Assembly (NCBI RefSeq): GCF_006715725.1
Contig: NZ_VFNU01000001.1
Location: forward strand, 124,001-188,000
Source: Nocardioides sp. SLBN-35
GTDB lineage: Bacteria > Actinomycetota > Actinomycetes > Propionibacteriales > Nocardioidaceae
DNA: 64,000 nt
Direction of reading: 5' to 3'
Every line of letters begins with the position of its first letter. Within the stretch, counting starts at the first letter, position 1. Made by a program: the position numbers and the translations under genes. Shown here in pieces: positions 1-7,773 of this stretch. The notes under the pieces are model-generated. The model saw only the letters and a program-made list of their open reading frames with translations. It was not told the DNA's origin and ran no database searches.

Positions 1-86
1 TGGACGTCGTCGACCCCAGCGCCTACAAGCGACGGTTCTTCGCGCCGCGCGTTCTCCAGACGTTGACGGACCGGCGAAGTCGATGA
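1..86 (+). CDS. C-terminal end of an unidentified protein (5' truncated)
   Basis: Frame 3 is open from the window edge to a TGA at 84-86. It encodes about 27 residues ending in LTDRRSR; the visible part includes DPSAYKRRFFAP. The basic, aromatic tail and the strong hairpin just after the stop suggest the real end of a plus-strand gene that begins outside the window. Too little is visible to name a family. It converges on the ferredoxin gene. A chance open frame cannot be excluded over so short a stretch. Confidence 0.5.
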   Translation, partial: DVVDPSAYKRRFFAPRVLQTLTDRRSR

Positions 87-111
87 GGAGCCACGCCTGC
101 CATCGACAGCG

Positions 112-150
112 CACCGAAGGCGCACCCGGCAGGTGGGCGCGCCTTCGGTG
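112..150. terminator. Hairpin between convergent genes
   Basis: A perfect 12-bp inverted repeat (CACCGAAGGCGC at 112-123, its complement at 139-150) with a 15-nt loop lies between the end of the unknown plus-strand gene and the 3' end of the ferredoxin gene. No T-run follows, which is common for actinobacterial terminators. Its position between two converging stops suggests a bidirectional terminator. Confidence 0.75.
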
Positions 151-165
151 GTCTGACGGTGACGC

Positions 166-360
166 TCAGCCCTCGAGGGTCAATGCCAGCACCGGGCAGG
201 CCTGGACGGCGGCGTACACATGGGCCCGGTCGGACTCCGGCGGGTGGGCGTCGAGGACGGTGACCAGCTCCTCATCCTCGTCCACCTCGAAGTAGTCGTT
301 GGCCATGGACTCGCACATCCCCAGGCCCTCGCACAACGCCTTGTCGGCCACGATGTGCAT
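166..360 (-). CDS. Small [3Fe-4S]-type ferredoxin
   Basis: A 64-residue acidic ferredoxin. It has the three-cysteine pattern of actinobacterial P450-type ferredoxins: C10, C16 and a late C55 followed by Pro. The middle cluster position (residue 13) is Leu instead of Cys, so a [3Fe-4S] cluster is most likely. Such proteins pass single electrons to monooxygenases. The ATG overlaps the alkB stop by one base (TGATG), so the two are translationally coupled. It may serve the alkane hydroxylase or an unlinked P450. That partnership is inferred from position, since the hydroxylase already carries its own rubredoxin. The start is fixed by the overlap. Confidence 0.9.
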   Translation of the reverse strand: MHIVADKALCEGLGMCESMANDYFEVDEDEELVTVLDAHPPESDRAHVYAAVQACPVLALTLEG

Positions 361-1823
361 CACGCGCCGACCTTGCCGATGAGGTGGTGCCGCGGCTCGA
401 CGGCCTTGAAGTCGACCTTCTCGCGCACCCCGCAGTCGGGGCAGCACCAGTCGTCGGGGATGTCCTTCCACGCCGTACCGGCGGCGAAGCCCTCGAGCTC
501 GTTGCCCTCCGCGACCTCGTAGGTGTACTCGCAGCCGGGGCACTGGGCGGCGAGCACCTCGCCCTCGAAGTCGTGGGCGCTGGTGTCGACCCGGACGGCG
601 GCCTCGGCGGCGAGGAGCTCGGCGGGGACGGGGTACTTGCGCAGCAGCCTCTCGCGCTTGGCGGGGTGCAGGTTGGCCAGCCGCAGGTCACCGTCGTAGT
701 GGGCGATGACGCGCTTGTCCATCAGGGCCCGGAAGGCCGGCGGGAACATCGCGACCACGATCATCCCGGTGTAGCCGGTCGGCAGCACCGGCGCGTCCTT
801 GAAGTCGCGCAGGGTCTGGTAGCGGCGGGTCGGGTTCGCGTGGTGGTCGCTGTGGCGCTGCAGGTGGTAGAGCAGCACGTTGGTGGCGATGTTGTTGGAG
901 TTCCACGAGTGCGCCGGCGTGACCCGCTCATAGCGCATCTTGCCCGGCGTACCGACCTTCTGGCGGACCATGCCGTAGTGCTCCATGTAGTTGACGACCT
1001 CGAGCAGCGAGAACCCGACGACGGCCTGCAGGAGGAGGTACGGCAGCAGGCTGAGCGGGTTGACGTCGTACGCGAGGCCGAGCCACAGCATCAGGCCACC
1101 CCACAGTGCCACGGTCATCAGCCAGGCGTTGAGCACGTCGTTGCCGAGGTGGAAGGGGTGCGTGCCCTTGCGCTGGTAGCGCTTGGCCTCGAGCTCCCAC
1201 GAGCTCTTCAGCGAGCCGGAGACGGTGCGCGGCCAGAAGCGGTAGACGCTCTCACCCATCCGGGCGCTGGCCGGGTCCTCCGGCGTCGCGACGCGGACGT
1301 GGTGGCCGCGGTTGTGCTCGATGTAGAAGTGGCCGTAGAAGGTCTGCGCGAGGGCGATCTTGGACGCCCACCGCTCGAGCGACTCCCGCTTGTGGCCCAG
1401 CTCGTGGGCGGTGTTGATCGCGACGCCGCCGACCACGCCGACGGAGATCGCGAGGCCGACCTTGGCGAGGACGGACATGTCGGTGGTCGCGAGGTACCAG
1501 ATCGAGGCGACGAAGCCGCCGTACTGCACCGGGAGGTAGAGGTAGGTCACCCAGCGGTAGAACCTGTCGTTCTCGAGGGCGTCGATCACGTCGTCCGGCG
1601 GGTTGGTGTTGTCGTAGCCGGCCACCAGGTCGATCAGCGGGATGATCCCGAAGAACACGACCGGCGTCAGCCAGAAGAAGAGCGCGTCGTCCGTCGCCTC
1701 GAACAGCGCGATCCCCACGATCGGGGTGAGCGGAACGACGAGTCCGAGGATCCACAGGTAGCGCTTCTTGTCGCGCCACGGGACGGTCGTGCCGTCAGCT
1801 CCTCGGGTTGCGTACCTGGCCAT
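360..1823 (-). CDS. alkB: Alkane 1-monooxygenase fused to rubredoxin (AlkB-Rd)
   Basis: Integral-membrane non-haem diiron hydroxylase of 487 residues; the family converts n-alkanes to 1-alkanols. Several hydrophobic helices are visible. The AlkB histidine clusters are present: HELGH (140-144), HNRGHH (170-175), NYMEH (to 282) and LQRHSDHH (321-328). After about residue 425 comes a rubredoxin domain with CPGC (428-431) and CPDCG (461-465), the fused electron donor known from several actinobacterial AlkBs. The ATG at 1823 was chosen for the AGGAGG at 1831-1836, correct AlkB N-terminal length and hydrophobic start; a longer upstream reading is unsupported. The ferredoxin gene follows directly. 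Confidence 0.95.
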   Translation of the reverse strand: MARYATRGADGTTVPWRDKKRYLWILGLVVPLTPIVGIALFEATDDALFFWLTPVVFFGIIPLIDLVAGYDNTNPPDDVIDALENDRFYRWVTYLYLPVQYGGFVASIWYLATTDMSVLAKVGLAISVGVVGGVAINTAHELGHKRESLERWASKIALAQTFYGHFYIEHNRGHHVRVATPEDPASARMGESVYRFWPRTVSGSLKSSWELEAKRYQRKGTHPFHLGNDVLNAWLMTVALWGGLMLWLGLAYDVNPLSLLPYLLLQAVVGFSLLEVVNYMEHYGMVRQKVGTPGKMRYERVTPAHSWNSNNIATNVLLYHLQRHSDHHANPTRRYQTLRDFKDAPVLPTGYTGMIVVAMFPPAFRALMDKRVIAHYDGDLRLANLHPAKRERLLRKYPVPAELLAAEAAVRVDTSAHDFEGEVLAAQCPGCEYTYEVAEGNELEGFAAGTAWKDIPDDWCCPDCGVREKVDFKAVEPRHHLIGKVGA

Positions 1824-1846
1824 CGGATGCCTCCTTGGACGTGGCG

Positions 1847-1862
1847 ACGACAACGCTGTCGT
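1847..1862. promoter_or_regulatory. Inverted repeat in the alkB leader (possible operator)
   Basis: ACGACA and TGTCGT are perfect 6-bp arms around a 4-nt centre, just upstream of the alkB ribosome binding site. This is where a repressor such as a TetR-type alkane regulator could act. The only support is symmetry and position; the 166-bp gap to the mpaB-like stop also holds the alkB promoter, whose -10/-35 boxes I cannot assign. Confidence 0.3.
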
Positions 1863-1989
1863 GGTCGCCGGATAGGTCTCAACGGTGGCAGCGCGGCGGG
1901 CCCTGGCTCTCGGGCGAGGTGTACAAGTCCGGGCGGGGGCGTTGGCCTGCTGCACAACGCACAGATCCGGGGCTCGATGGGGGCGCGGG

Positions 1990-2868
1990 TCAGGCCGACG
2001 CCGCGCGGGGCGCCATCGCCCAGCGGATGGTGCCGACGGCCGCTGCGCCCATCGCCCGGACCGCGGTGCGCTCGGCCAGCGGGAGCCAGGGCAGCCGGAG
2101 CGGGACGCGCGTCCAGCGGGGCATCAGCCCCACCGCCGCCGAGGCCAGCACGCCGTACGCCGGCCGAGCCAGCAGCGGCAGCGGGGGCCGCAGAAGCACG
2201 TAGCCGACGGCCTCGCGCGCCTCCGGCGTCCCGCGCAGCTCGGGTCGGAAGGACGCCAGGGTCTCCCCGAGCTCCACCACCGTGGTCGGTGGGTCGAGCA
2301 CGCCGAGACGTCGCGCCACCGAGGCCGTCTGGGCGACGTAGGTGTCGTACCCGGCAGCGTCCAGCGGCTCGGCCCCGTAGACCCGGTGGGCAAGCAGGAA
2401 GCTGTCCACCTCCGCGACGTGCACCCACAGCAGCAGGTGGGGGTCGGAGGCGGCGTACGTCGTCCCGTCGGGCATCGTGCCGCTGACCCGGTCGTGGATC
2501 GCCCGCACGGCGTCGACCGTGCGCTGCGCATCGGCCGCCGTCCCGAACGTGGTGACCGCGAGGAACCGGCTGGTGCGCGCCAGCCGTCCCCACATGTCGC
2601 CGCGGTAGCCGGAGTGCTCCGACACGGCGCGCATCGCCGCGGGATGCAGGCTCTGCAGCAGCAACGCCCGGATCCCGCCGACGAACATCGCGGCGTCGCC
2701 GTGGACCCGCGCGATCGGGCTGTCGCCGTCGAACCACCGCGGACCGGGCGTGTGGTGGATCCGGTCGCGGTGGCGGGCACCATCAGGACCGGCGACCCGC
2801 AGGAAGAGCGCCTCCCCCAGCCGGCCGCGGACGTCCTCCACCGTCGGCAGGCGCCGGTCCGTCGTCAT
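1990..2868 (-). CDS. MpaB-family (DUF2236) oxygenase-like protein
   Basis: A 292-residue protein of the DUF2236/MpaB family, related to latex-clearing haem oxygenases and common in actinobacteria. The family-typical region runs from a GPRWFDGDSP segment through HGDAAMFVGG to a QSLHPAAM helix (about 40-80). A helical core follows with DPHLLLWVH and a Pro/Leu-rich tail. Family members are thought to bind haem and oxidise hydrophobic substrates, but the substrate here is unknown. Length fits the family. The start is the ATG at 2868, with only a weak upstream GGA. Its neighbourhood with alkB suggests hydrocarbon or lipid oxidation, which is inference. Confidence 0.8.
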   Translation of the reverse strand: MTTDRRLPTVEDVRGRLGEALFLRVAGPDGARHRDRIHHTPGPRWFDGDSPIARVHGDAAMFVGGIRALLLQSLHPAAMRAVSEHSGYRGDMWGRLARTSRFLAVTTFGTAADAQRTVDAVRAIHDRVSGTMPDGTTYAASDPHLLLWVHVAEVDSFLLAHRVYGAEPLDAAGYDTYVAQTASVARRLGVLDPPTTVVELGETLASFRPELRGTPEAREAVGYVLLRPPLPLLARPAYGVLASAAVGLMPRWTRVPLRLPWLPLAERTAVRAMGAAAVGTIRWAMAPRAASA

Positions 2869-2890
2869 CCGTCCAGTGTGCCCGGGCGCG

Positions 2891-2995
2891 CAATTCCGTC
2901 CACCCGACTACCTGTCGACTCTCAGCGCGACACGCCGGGCCAGCAGGCGGTCTGCTGCTGAGAACCGCCGACCAGTCAGGTGGACAGCGTGTTAC
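2891..2995. repeat. TIR repeat family, copy A
   Basis: First of four related elements here. The right end reads GGTGGACAGCGTGTTAC. The left end (about 2891-2910) is degenerate outside but keeps CCGTCCACCCGACTACCTGT. The interior is nearly identical to copy B and forms a GGCGGT/ACCGCC stem. It sits between the mpaB-like start and the next gene's stop. Confidence 0.75.
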
Positions 2996-3037
2996 AGCGG
3001 GAGCGGCGGGCCGCGGCGGCGCGGACCCCGGCGGCGC

Positions 3038-3388
3038 TCACCGACGCGGCACCAGCAGTACGACGAGGACCGCCACCCCCGCAGCCGGTACGGCGACCAG
3101 CGCGGCCAGCACCCCCCAGAGGCTGTCCGGCATCAGCCACGTGAGGCCTCCGCAGAGCACGACCGGCGCCATCAGCCCGACCGCGACCCACGGCGAGCGG
3201 CCCAGGACCAGCCAGCCGTACGCCGCCGCCAGCGCCAGCAGCAGGCAGGCCCACCCGATCGATCGGGCACCGTGGCGAGCGGCGGCGACCGCCTCGCCGG
3301 TGTTCTCGAAGTGGATCTGCTCGCCGAGGCCGCGGCCCATCAGGACCAGCGCTGCGACGACCACGACTGCCAGGAGGATGCGACTCAT
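3038..3388 (-). CDS. Small four-helix membrane protein
   Basis: A 116-residue very hydrophobic protein with about four predicted membrane spans: an N-terminal VVVVAALVLM segment, two spans in the middle, and a C-terminal VPAAGVAVLVVLL helix ending in PRR. A hydrophilic stretch after the first span holds EQIHFENTGEA. It resembles small hypothetical actinobacterial membrane proteins; no function can be assigned. The gene is a singleton framed by TIR repeats A and B. The ATG at 3388 follows an AGGAGG-like run in reverse orientation only weakly, so the start is fair but not certain. Confidence 0.7.
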   Translation of the reverse strand: MSRILLAVVVVAALVLMGRGLGEQIHFENTGEAVAAARHGARSIGWACLLLALAAAYGWLVLGRSPWVAVGLMAPVVLCGGLTWLMPDSLWGVLAALVAVPAAGVAVLVVLLVPRR

Positions 3389-3702
3389 CCCCCGATGGTC
3401 GGCCGCAGCCGCCAGCAGAGGCGTCCGTCGGCGTACTCACCGGGTCTGGCCCGTTCGGGTCACTCCCCTGGCAGTTGAGCCCTACTGCGGTTCGAGGCCC
3501 GCGATCTTCCGGTCCTCGCCGACACGCTTCATGGTGAACGGTGGGCCAGGCCGGGACCCGGGCGGGAAGTAACACGCCGTCCACCCGACTACCTGTCAGC
3601 TGTCAGCGCGACACGCCGGGCCAGCAGCCGGTTCGATGCTGAGAACCGGCGACCAGTCGCGTGGACAGCGTGTTACAGCGGACAGGCAGCAGCGGGCCGG
3701 AC
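3389..3702. other. 314-bp intergenic stretch holding TIR copy B and a possible gene remnant
   Basis: Between the small membrane protein and the HelR stop. It contains TIR copy B (3570-3675). On the minus strand there is also a short frame ending at a TAG at 3482-3484 that translates to a plausible C-terminal peptide (FTMKRVGEDRKIAGLEPQ) and runs into the repeat. No full gene or RNA was recognised. Confidence 0.5.
3570..3675. repeat. TIR repeat family, copy B
   Basis: Ends are TAACACGCCGTCCACC (left) and CGTGGACAGCGTGTTA (right), imperfect inverted repeats. The 70-bp interior matches copy A closely. The internal stem is GCCGGTT/AACCGGC here against GGCGGT/ACCGCC in copy A, a compensated base-pair change. 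It lies just downstream of the helR stop. Confidence 0.85.
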
Positions 3703-5937
3703 TCAGCCGACAGTGGTGAGCAGTTGCGTCGCCCGGGTGAGCACGACGTACAGGGTCGCTCGTCCGGTGAGCGACTCGTCCTCGATCTCCTGCGGCCGCA
3801 CGACGACGATGCCGTCGAACTCGAGGCCCTTGGTGTCGAGGCCGGTCAGGACGACGACCCGGTCCTCACCCGAGGGCGTGACCGAGGAGTCGATGGCGGC
3901 GCGAGCGCCGGCGGCGTCGGCCGCCAGCTCGGGCCACGAGGCGAGCCAGGCGTTGACCTCGGACCGCCGCGCCACCGGTACGACGATGCCCACCGTCCCC
4001 GAGACCCGGCCGGCGACGTCGAGCACGGCGGCGCGGGTGGCGGCCTCGAGCTCAGCCACACCGGCGCCGACCGGCAGGTCGACGACCACCGGCTCCTCAC
4101 CGGTGCGACGCACCGCGTCGGGCAGGTCGGCGTCGAGGCCGACGCGCGAGGCGTAGGCCGCGGCGTACGCGTAGATCTCGGCCGAGTTGCGGTAGTTGGT
4201 GGACAGGTGGAAGGAGTGCACCTGCTTGCGCTCCAGCGCCGCGGCGCGCGCGGCGTCCGACTCGGCGGGCACCGGCCAGGACGACTGGGCGGGGTCGCCG
4301 ACGATGGTCCAGGAGGCGGCACGGCCGCGGCGCCCGACCATCCGCCACTGCATGGGCGTGAGGTCCTGGGCCTCGTCGACCAGGACGTGGGCGTACCCGT
4401 CGTCCTCGATGCTCGAGATCGGCGGGCGCCAGGCGCGGCCCGACGGCGCGAACTCGCGGTCGGAGGCGGTCATCAGCTCCTGGATGTCGACCGCGCCCTC
4501 GATCAGCGCCATCGGGTCGTCGCGCTCGTCGTCGGCCTTCTGCGGTACGTCGCCGAGGGCGTAGCGCAGCTCGTCGAGCAGCGGCACGTCCTCGATCGAG
4601 ATCTGCGGGCTGATCGGCCGCGACGGGTCGAGGCCGGCCCAGGTCTTGGACAGCAGCCGCTGCTCCTCGGCGGAGAGCAGGCCCTCGCTGACGCGGGCCA
4701 GGAACTCCGGCTCGCGCAGCCAGCACAGCACCGTCGGCGCGTCGAGCGGCGGCCACCAGCCGAGGGCGAAGTCGAGGAAGTCGTCACGCGAGAGCATCTC
4801 GTCGTTGAACTTCTCCCGGCCCTGCTCACGGCCGCGCTCGCCACGGACCTGGCGCCACAGCGCGTCGAGGAGCGCGTGGGAGACGCGCGGGAGCTGCTTG
4901 TTGCGCAGTCCCTGCGACATCAGCTGCCGGCGTACCTGACCGAGCTTGCCGCGGTCGAGGACAAGGCGGTCGTCGCGCCAGAAGACGCGGTACTCGCGCG
5001 GGCTGCCGGGCGCCTGCTGGCGCGCCGTACGACGCATCAGCTCCGCCATCCGTGCCGAGCCCTTGATGTCGGCGACCGCCGGCTCGTCGTGGCGGGTCGC
5101 GCGGACCTCGTCGACGACCTCGCCGAGGCTGCGCAGCGCGACCGCGGTCTCGCCGAGCGAGGGCAGCACCCGCTCGATGTAGCGCATGAACACGCCGGAC
5201 GGGCCGACGACGAGCACGCCGCCGCGCTCGTAGCGCTGGCGGTCGGTGTAGAGGAGGTACGCCGCCCGGTGCAGTGCGACGACCGTCTTGCCCGTGCCGG
5301 GTCCACCGGAGATCGACACGACGCCGCGCGAGGGGGCCCGGATCGCCTTGTCCTGCTCGGCCTGGATGGTCGCGACGATCGAGTGCATCGAGCGGTCGCG
5401 GGCACGGGAGAGCTGCGCCATCAGCGCGCCCTCGCCGATGATCGGCAGCTCCCGCCCGGCGGCCTCGGCCGCCTCCAGCCCGGAGGCGTCGAGGAGCTCG
5501 TCCTCGACTCCCACGACCGAGCGGCCGGCACTGCGCAGCACCCGGCGCCGCAGGACGCCGTGGGGGTCCGCAGCCGTCGCCTGGTAGAACACGGCGGCGG
5601 CCGGCGCACGCCAGTCGATCAGCAGCGACTCGTGGTCGTCGTCGCGCAGGCCGATCCGGCCGACGTACCGCGGCGCGGCGTCGACCGCCGCGTCGAGGTC
5701 GAGCCGCCCGAAGACGAGACCCTCGTGGGCAGCGTCGAGCTGCGCGATCCGCTTCGCGGCCTGGAAGACCATCGCGTCGCGCTCCACCAGGCCGCCCTCG
5801 TGACCGAGGCGGCCGCGGGAGTGACCTTCCTTCGCCAGCTGCTGGGCGGCCTTCCCCGCCTGCTCCAGCTGCCGGTAGACCCGGTCGACGAAGGCCTGTT
5901 CTCCAGCGACCTCGCGCTCCACCAGCTCATCTGCCAC
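3703..5937 (-). CDS. helR: HelD/HelR-type RNA polymerase-recycling ATPase
   Basis: A 744-residue UvrD-like SF1 ATPase of the HelD group. These proteins insert arms into RNA polymerase and free stalled enzyme; the HelR branch is linked to rifamycin tolerance in actinobacteria. The N-terminal coiled coil (about 1-60) is followed by the HelD signature IDWRAP (107-112). Then come Walker A GGPGTGKT (211-218), a late HVLVDEAQDL Walker B motif and a C-terminal helicase block with GLDTKGLEFDGIVVV. GTG at 5937 was chosen because it precedes VADELVEREV, fits family length and has GGGG upstream; a longer frame adds an unlikely Cys/Ser-rich N-terminus. It is divergent from the TetR gene. Confidence 0.9.
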   Translation of the reverse strand: MADELVEREVAGEQAFVDRVYRQLEQAGKAAQQLAKEGHSRGRLGHEGGLVERDAMVFQAAKRIAQLDAAHEGLVFGRLDLDAAVDAAPRYVGRIGLRDDDHESLLIDWRAPAAAVFYQATAADPHGVLRRRVLRSAGRSVVGVEDELLDASGLEAAEAAGRELPIIGEGALMAQLSRARDRSMHSIVATIQAEQDKAIRAPSRGVVSISGGPGTGKTVVALHRAAYLLYTDRQRYERGGVLVVGPSGVFMRYIERVLPSLGETAVALRSLGEVVDEVRATRHDEPAVADIKGSARMAELMRRTARQQAPGSPREYRVFWRDDRLVLDRGKLGQVRRQLMSQGLRNKQLPRVSHALLDALWRQVRGERGREQGREKFNDEMLSRDDFLDFALGWWPPLDAPTVLCWLREPEFLARVSEGLLSAEEQRLLSKTWAGLDPSRPISPQISIEDVPLLDELRYALGDVPQKADDERDDPMALIEGAVDIQELMTASDREFAPSGRAWRPPISSIEDDGYAHVLVDEAQDLTPMQWRMVGRRGRAASWTIVGDPAQSSWPVPAESDAARAAALERKQVHSFHLSTNYRNSAEIYAYAAAYASRVGLDADLPDAVRRTGEEPVVVDLPVGAGVAELEAATRAAVLDVAGRVSGTVGIVVPVARRSEVNAWLASWPELAADAAGARAAIDSSVTPSGEDRVVVLTGLDTKGLEFDGIVVVRPQEIEDESLTGRATLYVVLTRATQLLTTVG

Positions 5938-6110
5938 CGACGTGACCCCTACCGTCCGCACTCGTTCCTGAAGAGCCGCCCGAAAGCGGCAAGCCACCAA
6001 CTCTACAGGCGTGGGCAGGCAACTATCGGACGGGACAGCGAACTCCCACCAAAGGCAGTACCGTGGTAGGTGAACGGCCCGAAGCATCGCGTGTCCAAGG
6101 GGGGAACACG

Positions 6111-6734
6111 ATGAGCATGACGTCCGGGGCAACGATGTCCCGCAAACCAAACCGCCGCGGCGTGGCCGCGCGCGAGAAGCTGTTGTCCACGGCGGTCGAG
6201 ATGCTCGGGACCGGCCGCCCGGAGACGGTGTCGATCAACATGGTCGCGAAGGAGGCCGGGCTCAGCTGGGGCTCGGTGCAGAACCTCTTCGGTGACTCCG
6301 ACGGGTTCTGGTCCGCCGTCGCGGACCAGGTCGCCGAGGTCGGCCCCGACCTGTGGGGCACACCGAAGAGCACGACCCTGGCCGGCCGCGTGGCCGAGGT
6401 CGCCGAGCTCTACAGCTCGGTCCTCGAGTCGCCGTACGCCGTCACCGTCGAGACCATGCGCTGGGCTCTGCCGCGACCACTCGAGCTGCTCGCGGAGACC
6501 CATCCGCGCACGGCCGCGTCGATCCGGCACCTCGACGAGCTCTCGACACTGGCGTTCCTCCGCTTCTTCGACGGGGTCGAGGGCCTCGACGAGGAGCGGC
6601 GCGCCGCCATGTCCGAGCTGCTGCCGGCGATGCTGCGCAGCCTGCGCAACGAGCGACTGCTCGGCACCCACATCGACATCGACCGTGCCCACCGCACGAT
6701 CGTGTCGCTGCTGACCGCCTACCTGGAGGGCTGA
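6111..6734 (+). CDS. TetR-family transcriptional regulator
   Basis: A 207-residue one-domain repressor. The N-terminal helix-turn-helix (about 15-60) begins RGVAAREKLLSTAVEML and holds the recognition segment AKEAGLSWGSVQNLFGD, which deviates from the usual TYYHF block. The C-terminal half is helical and probably binds a small ligand. ATG at 6111 has GGGGGG upstream; the longer frame from 6063 lacks a site. The gene is divergent from helR (173-bp gap) and its last 16 bp overlap the converging LLM gene. Target and ligand are unknown; the divergent helR promoter is the nearest candidate. Confidence 0.9.
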   Translation: MSMTSGATMSRKPNRRGVAAREKLLSTAVEMLGTGRPETVSINMVAKEAGLSWGSVQNLFGDSDGFWSAVADQVAEVGPDLWGTPKSTTLAGRVAEVAELYSSVLESPYAVTVETMRWALPRPLELLAETHPRTAASIRHLDELSTLAFLRFFDGVEGLDEERRAAMSELLPAMLRSLRNERLLGTHIDIDRAHRTIVSLLTAYLEG

Positions 6735-7615
6735 GCGCCCACCAGGGCCCGGGTCGGCGCGATCACCTCCGCGCCGAACCGGGCGATGCCGTCGAGGCGC
6801 TGCTCCAAGGTGGCGTCCGGCGGGTAGTAGTACATCCACGGCATCGTCATGCACATCGTCACGCCGCCGCGGGCGGCGCGGGCGAAGTCCTCGGGCGCGA
6901 AGGCGTCCGTGAGTGCCGGTACGACGGCGAACGGCGCATCGGGATCCTTGCCCTCCTCGCGCCGCAGCGCCTGCAGCCGCTCGACGATCGCGATCGCCTC
7001 GTCGACCGTGGCCATGTCGCCGATCCAGCCGTCGTTGCGCGCCGCCCGGCGGAACGCGACGTCGGACAGCCCGCCCACCCAGACCGGGATCGGGCCGGGC
7101 GGCTCGGGCAGCATGGCCAGGCGCTCGCAGCTGTAGAACTCGCCGGCGAACTCGGTCCAGCCGGGCCGCCACAGCTCGCGCATCAGGTCCAGGCCCTCGT
7201 CGGTACGACGCCCGCGGGTCGCGAAGTCCTCCTCGAGCAGCTCGAACTCCTCGCGGCACCAGCCGACCCCGACGCCGAGGGCGACCCGGCCACCGGACAG
7301 GGCGGCCGCCGTACCCACCGCCTTGGCGACCACGAACGGGTTGCGCATCGCCGCGACGTAGATCGAGGTGAAGAACCGCAGCTCGGTGGTGACCTGGGAG
7401 AGCGCGCCGATGGTCACCCACGGGTCCGGCCAGTCGACGTCGGGCTTCCAGCGCCGGCCGCCGTCGCGGGTGTAGGGGTACGGCGTCGCGATCGTCTCCA
7501 GGTCGACGACGTGGTCGGCGAGGCTGAGCGCGGCGAAGCCGGCCTCCTCGGCGGCGCGCGCCAGCGGCACGAGCTGGTCGATCGGGTGGTAGGCGGTGAC
7601 CATCGCGAAGTCCAC
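6719..7615 (-). CDS. LLM-class F420-dependent oxidoreductase
   Basis: A 298-residue luciferase-like monooxygenase-fold enzyme of the TIGR03619-like F420 group. Landmarks are the N-terminal beta strand MDFAMVTAYH, AAEEAGFAALSLADHV (about 21-36), GGRVALGVGVGWCREEFE (about 106-123) and PIPVWVGGLSD near the middle. Such enzymes use F420 or flavin to oxidise or reduce alcohols and enones, often in lipid or steroid catabolism. A KstR-like palindrome lies 22 bp upstream of the ATG, supporting a lipid-regulated role. The 3' end overlaps the convergent TetR gene. Substrate is unknown. Confidence 0.88.
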   Translation of the reverse strand: MDFAMVTAYHPIDQLVPLARAAEEAGFAALSLADHVVDLETIATPYPYTRDGGRRWKPDVDWPDPWVTIGALSQVTTELRFFTSIYVAAMRNPFVVAKAVGTAAALSGGRVALGVGVGWCREEFELLEEDFATRGRRTDEGLDLMRELWRPGWTEFAGEFYSCERLAMLPEPPGPIPVWVGGLSDVAFRRAARNDGWIGDMATVDEAIAIVERLQALRREEGKDPDAPFAVVPALTDAFAPEDFARAARGGVTMCMTMPWMYYYPPDATLEQRLDGIARFGAEVIAPTRALVGAQPSR

Positions 7616-7636
7616 GCGAGCACCCTAGGCGACAGG

Positions 7637-7650
7637 TAGAACATGTTCTA
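7637..7650. promoter_or_regulatory. KstR-like operator upstream of the LLM oxidoreductase
   Basis: TAGAACATGTTCTA is a perfect 14-bp palindrome fitting the published KstR consensus TnnAACnnGTTnnA. KstR is the TetR repressor of cholesterol and lipid catabolism in mycobacteria and relatives. It lies 22 bp before the start codon of the leftward LLM gene, overlapping its likely promoter. No kstR gene is in the window. Confidence 0.6.
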
Positions 7651-7773
7651 GAGAAGCGACACGCCGGAGTCCTCACCGAATCGGGCGGCTGATGCAACCC
7701 TCGGAGCCACGAACGGCCTTGGGGTAGTCGTGAACAAGTGGTCTCGGGAGTCACGGGAGGGGGTGAGCAGCGC

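Noticed and set aside
1824-1955. N-terminal extension of AlkB to 531 residues
   Set aside because: The extra residues are Arg/Pro/Thr-rich and a strong AGGAGG precedes the internal ATG at 1823.
384-2486. 700-codon plus-strand open frame opposite alkB and the MpaB-like gene
   Set aside because: Product is low-complexity Val/Gly/Arg/Asp-rich antisense typical of GC-rich DNA; the minus strand carries clear enzymes. Similar antisense frames (e.g. 3661-6069, 18553-21465, 28404-31316) were dropped for the same reason.
5944-6110. Rifamycin-associated element upstream of helR
   Set aside because: A GGCTTGCCGC stretch occurs but the rest of the inverted element as I remember it does not match; too weak to list.
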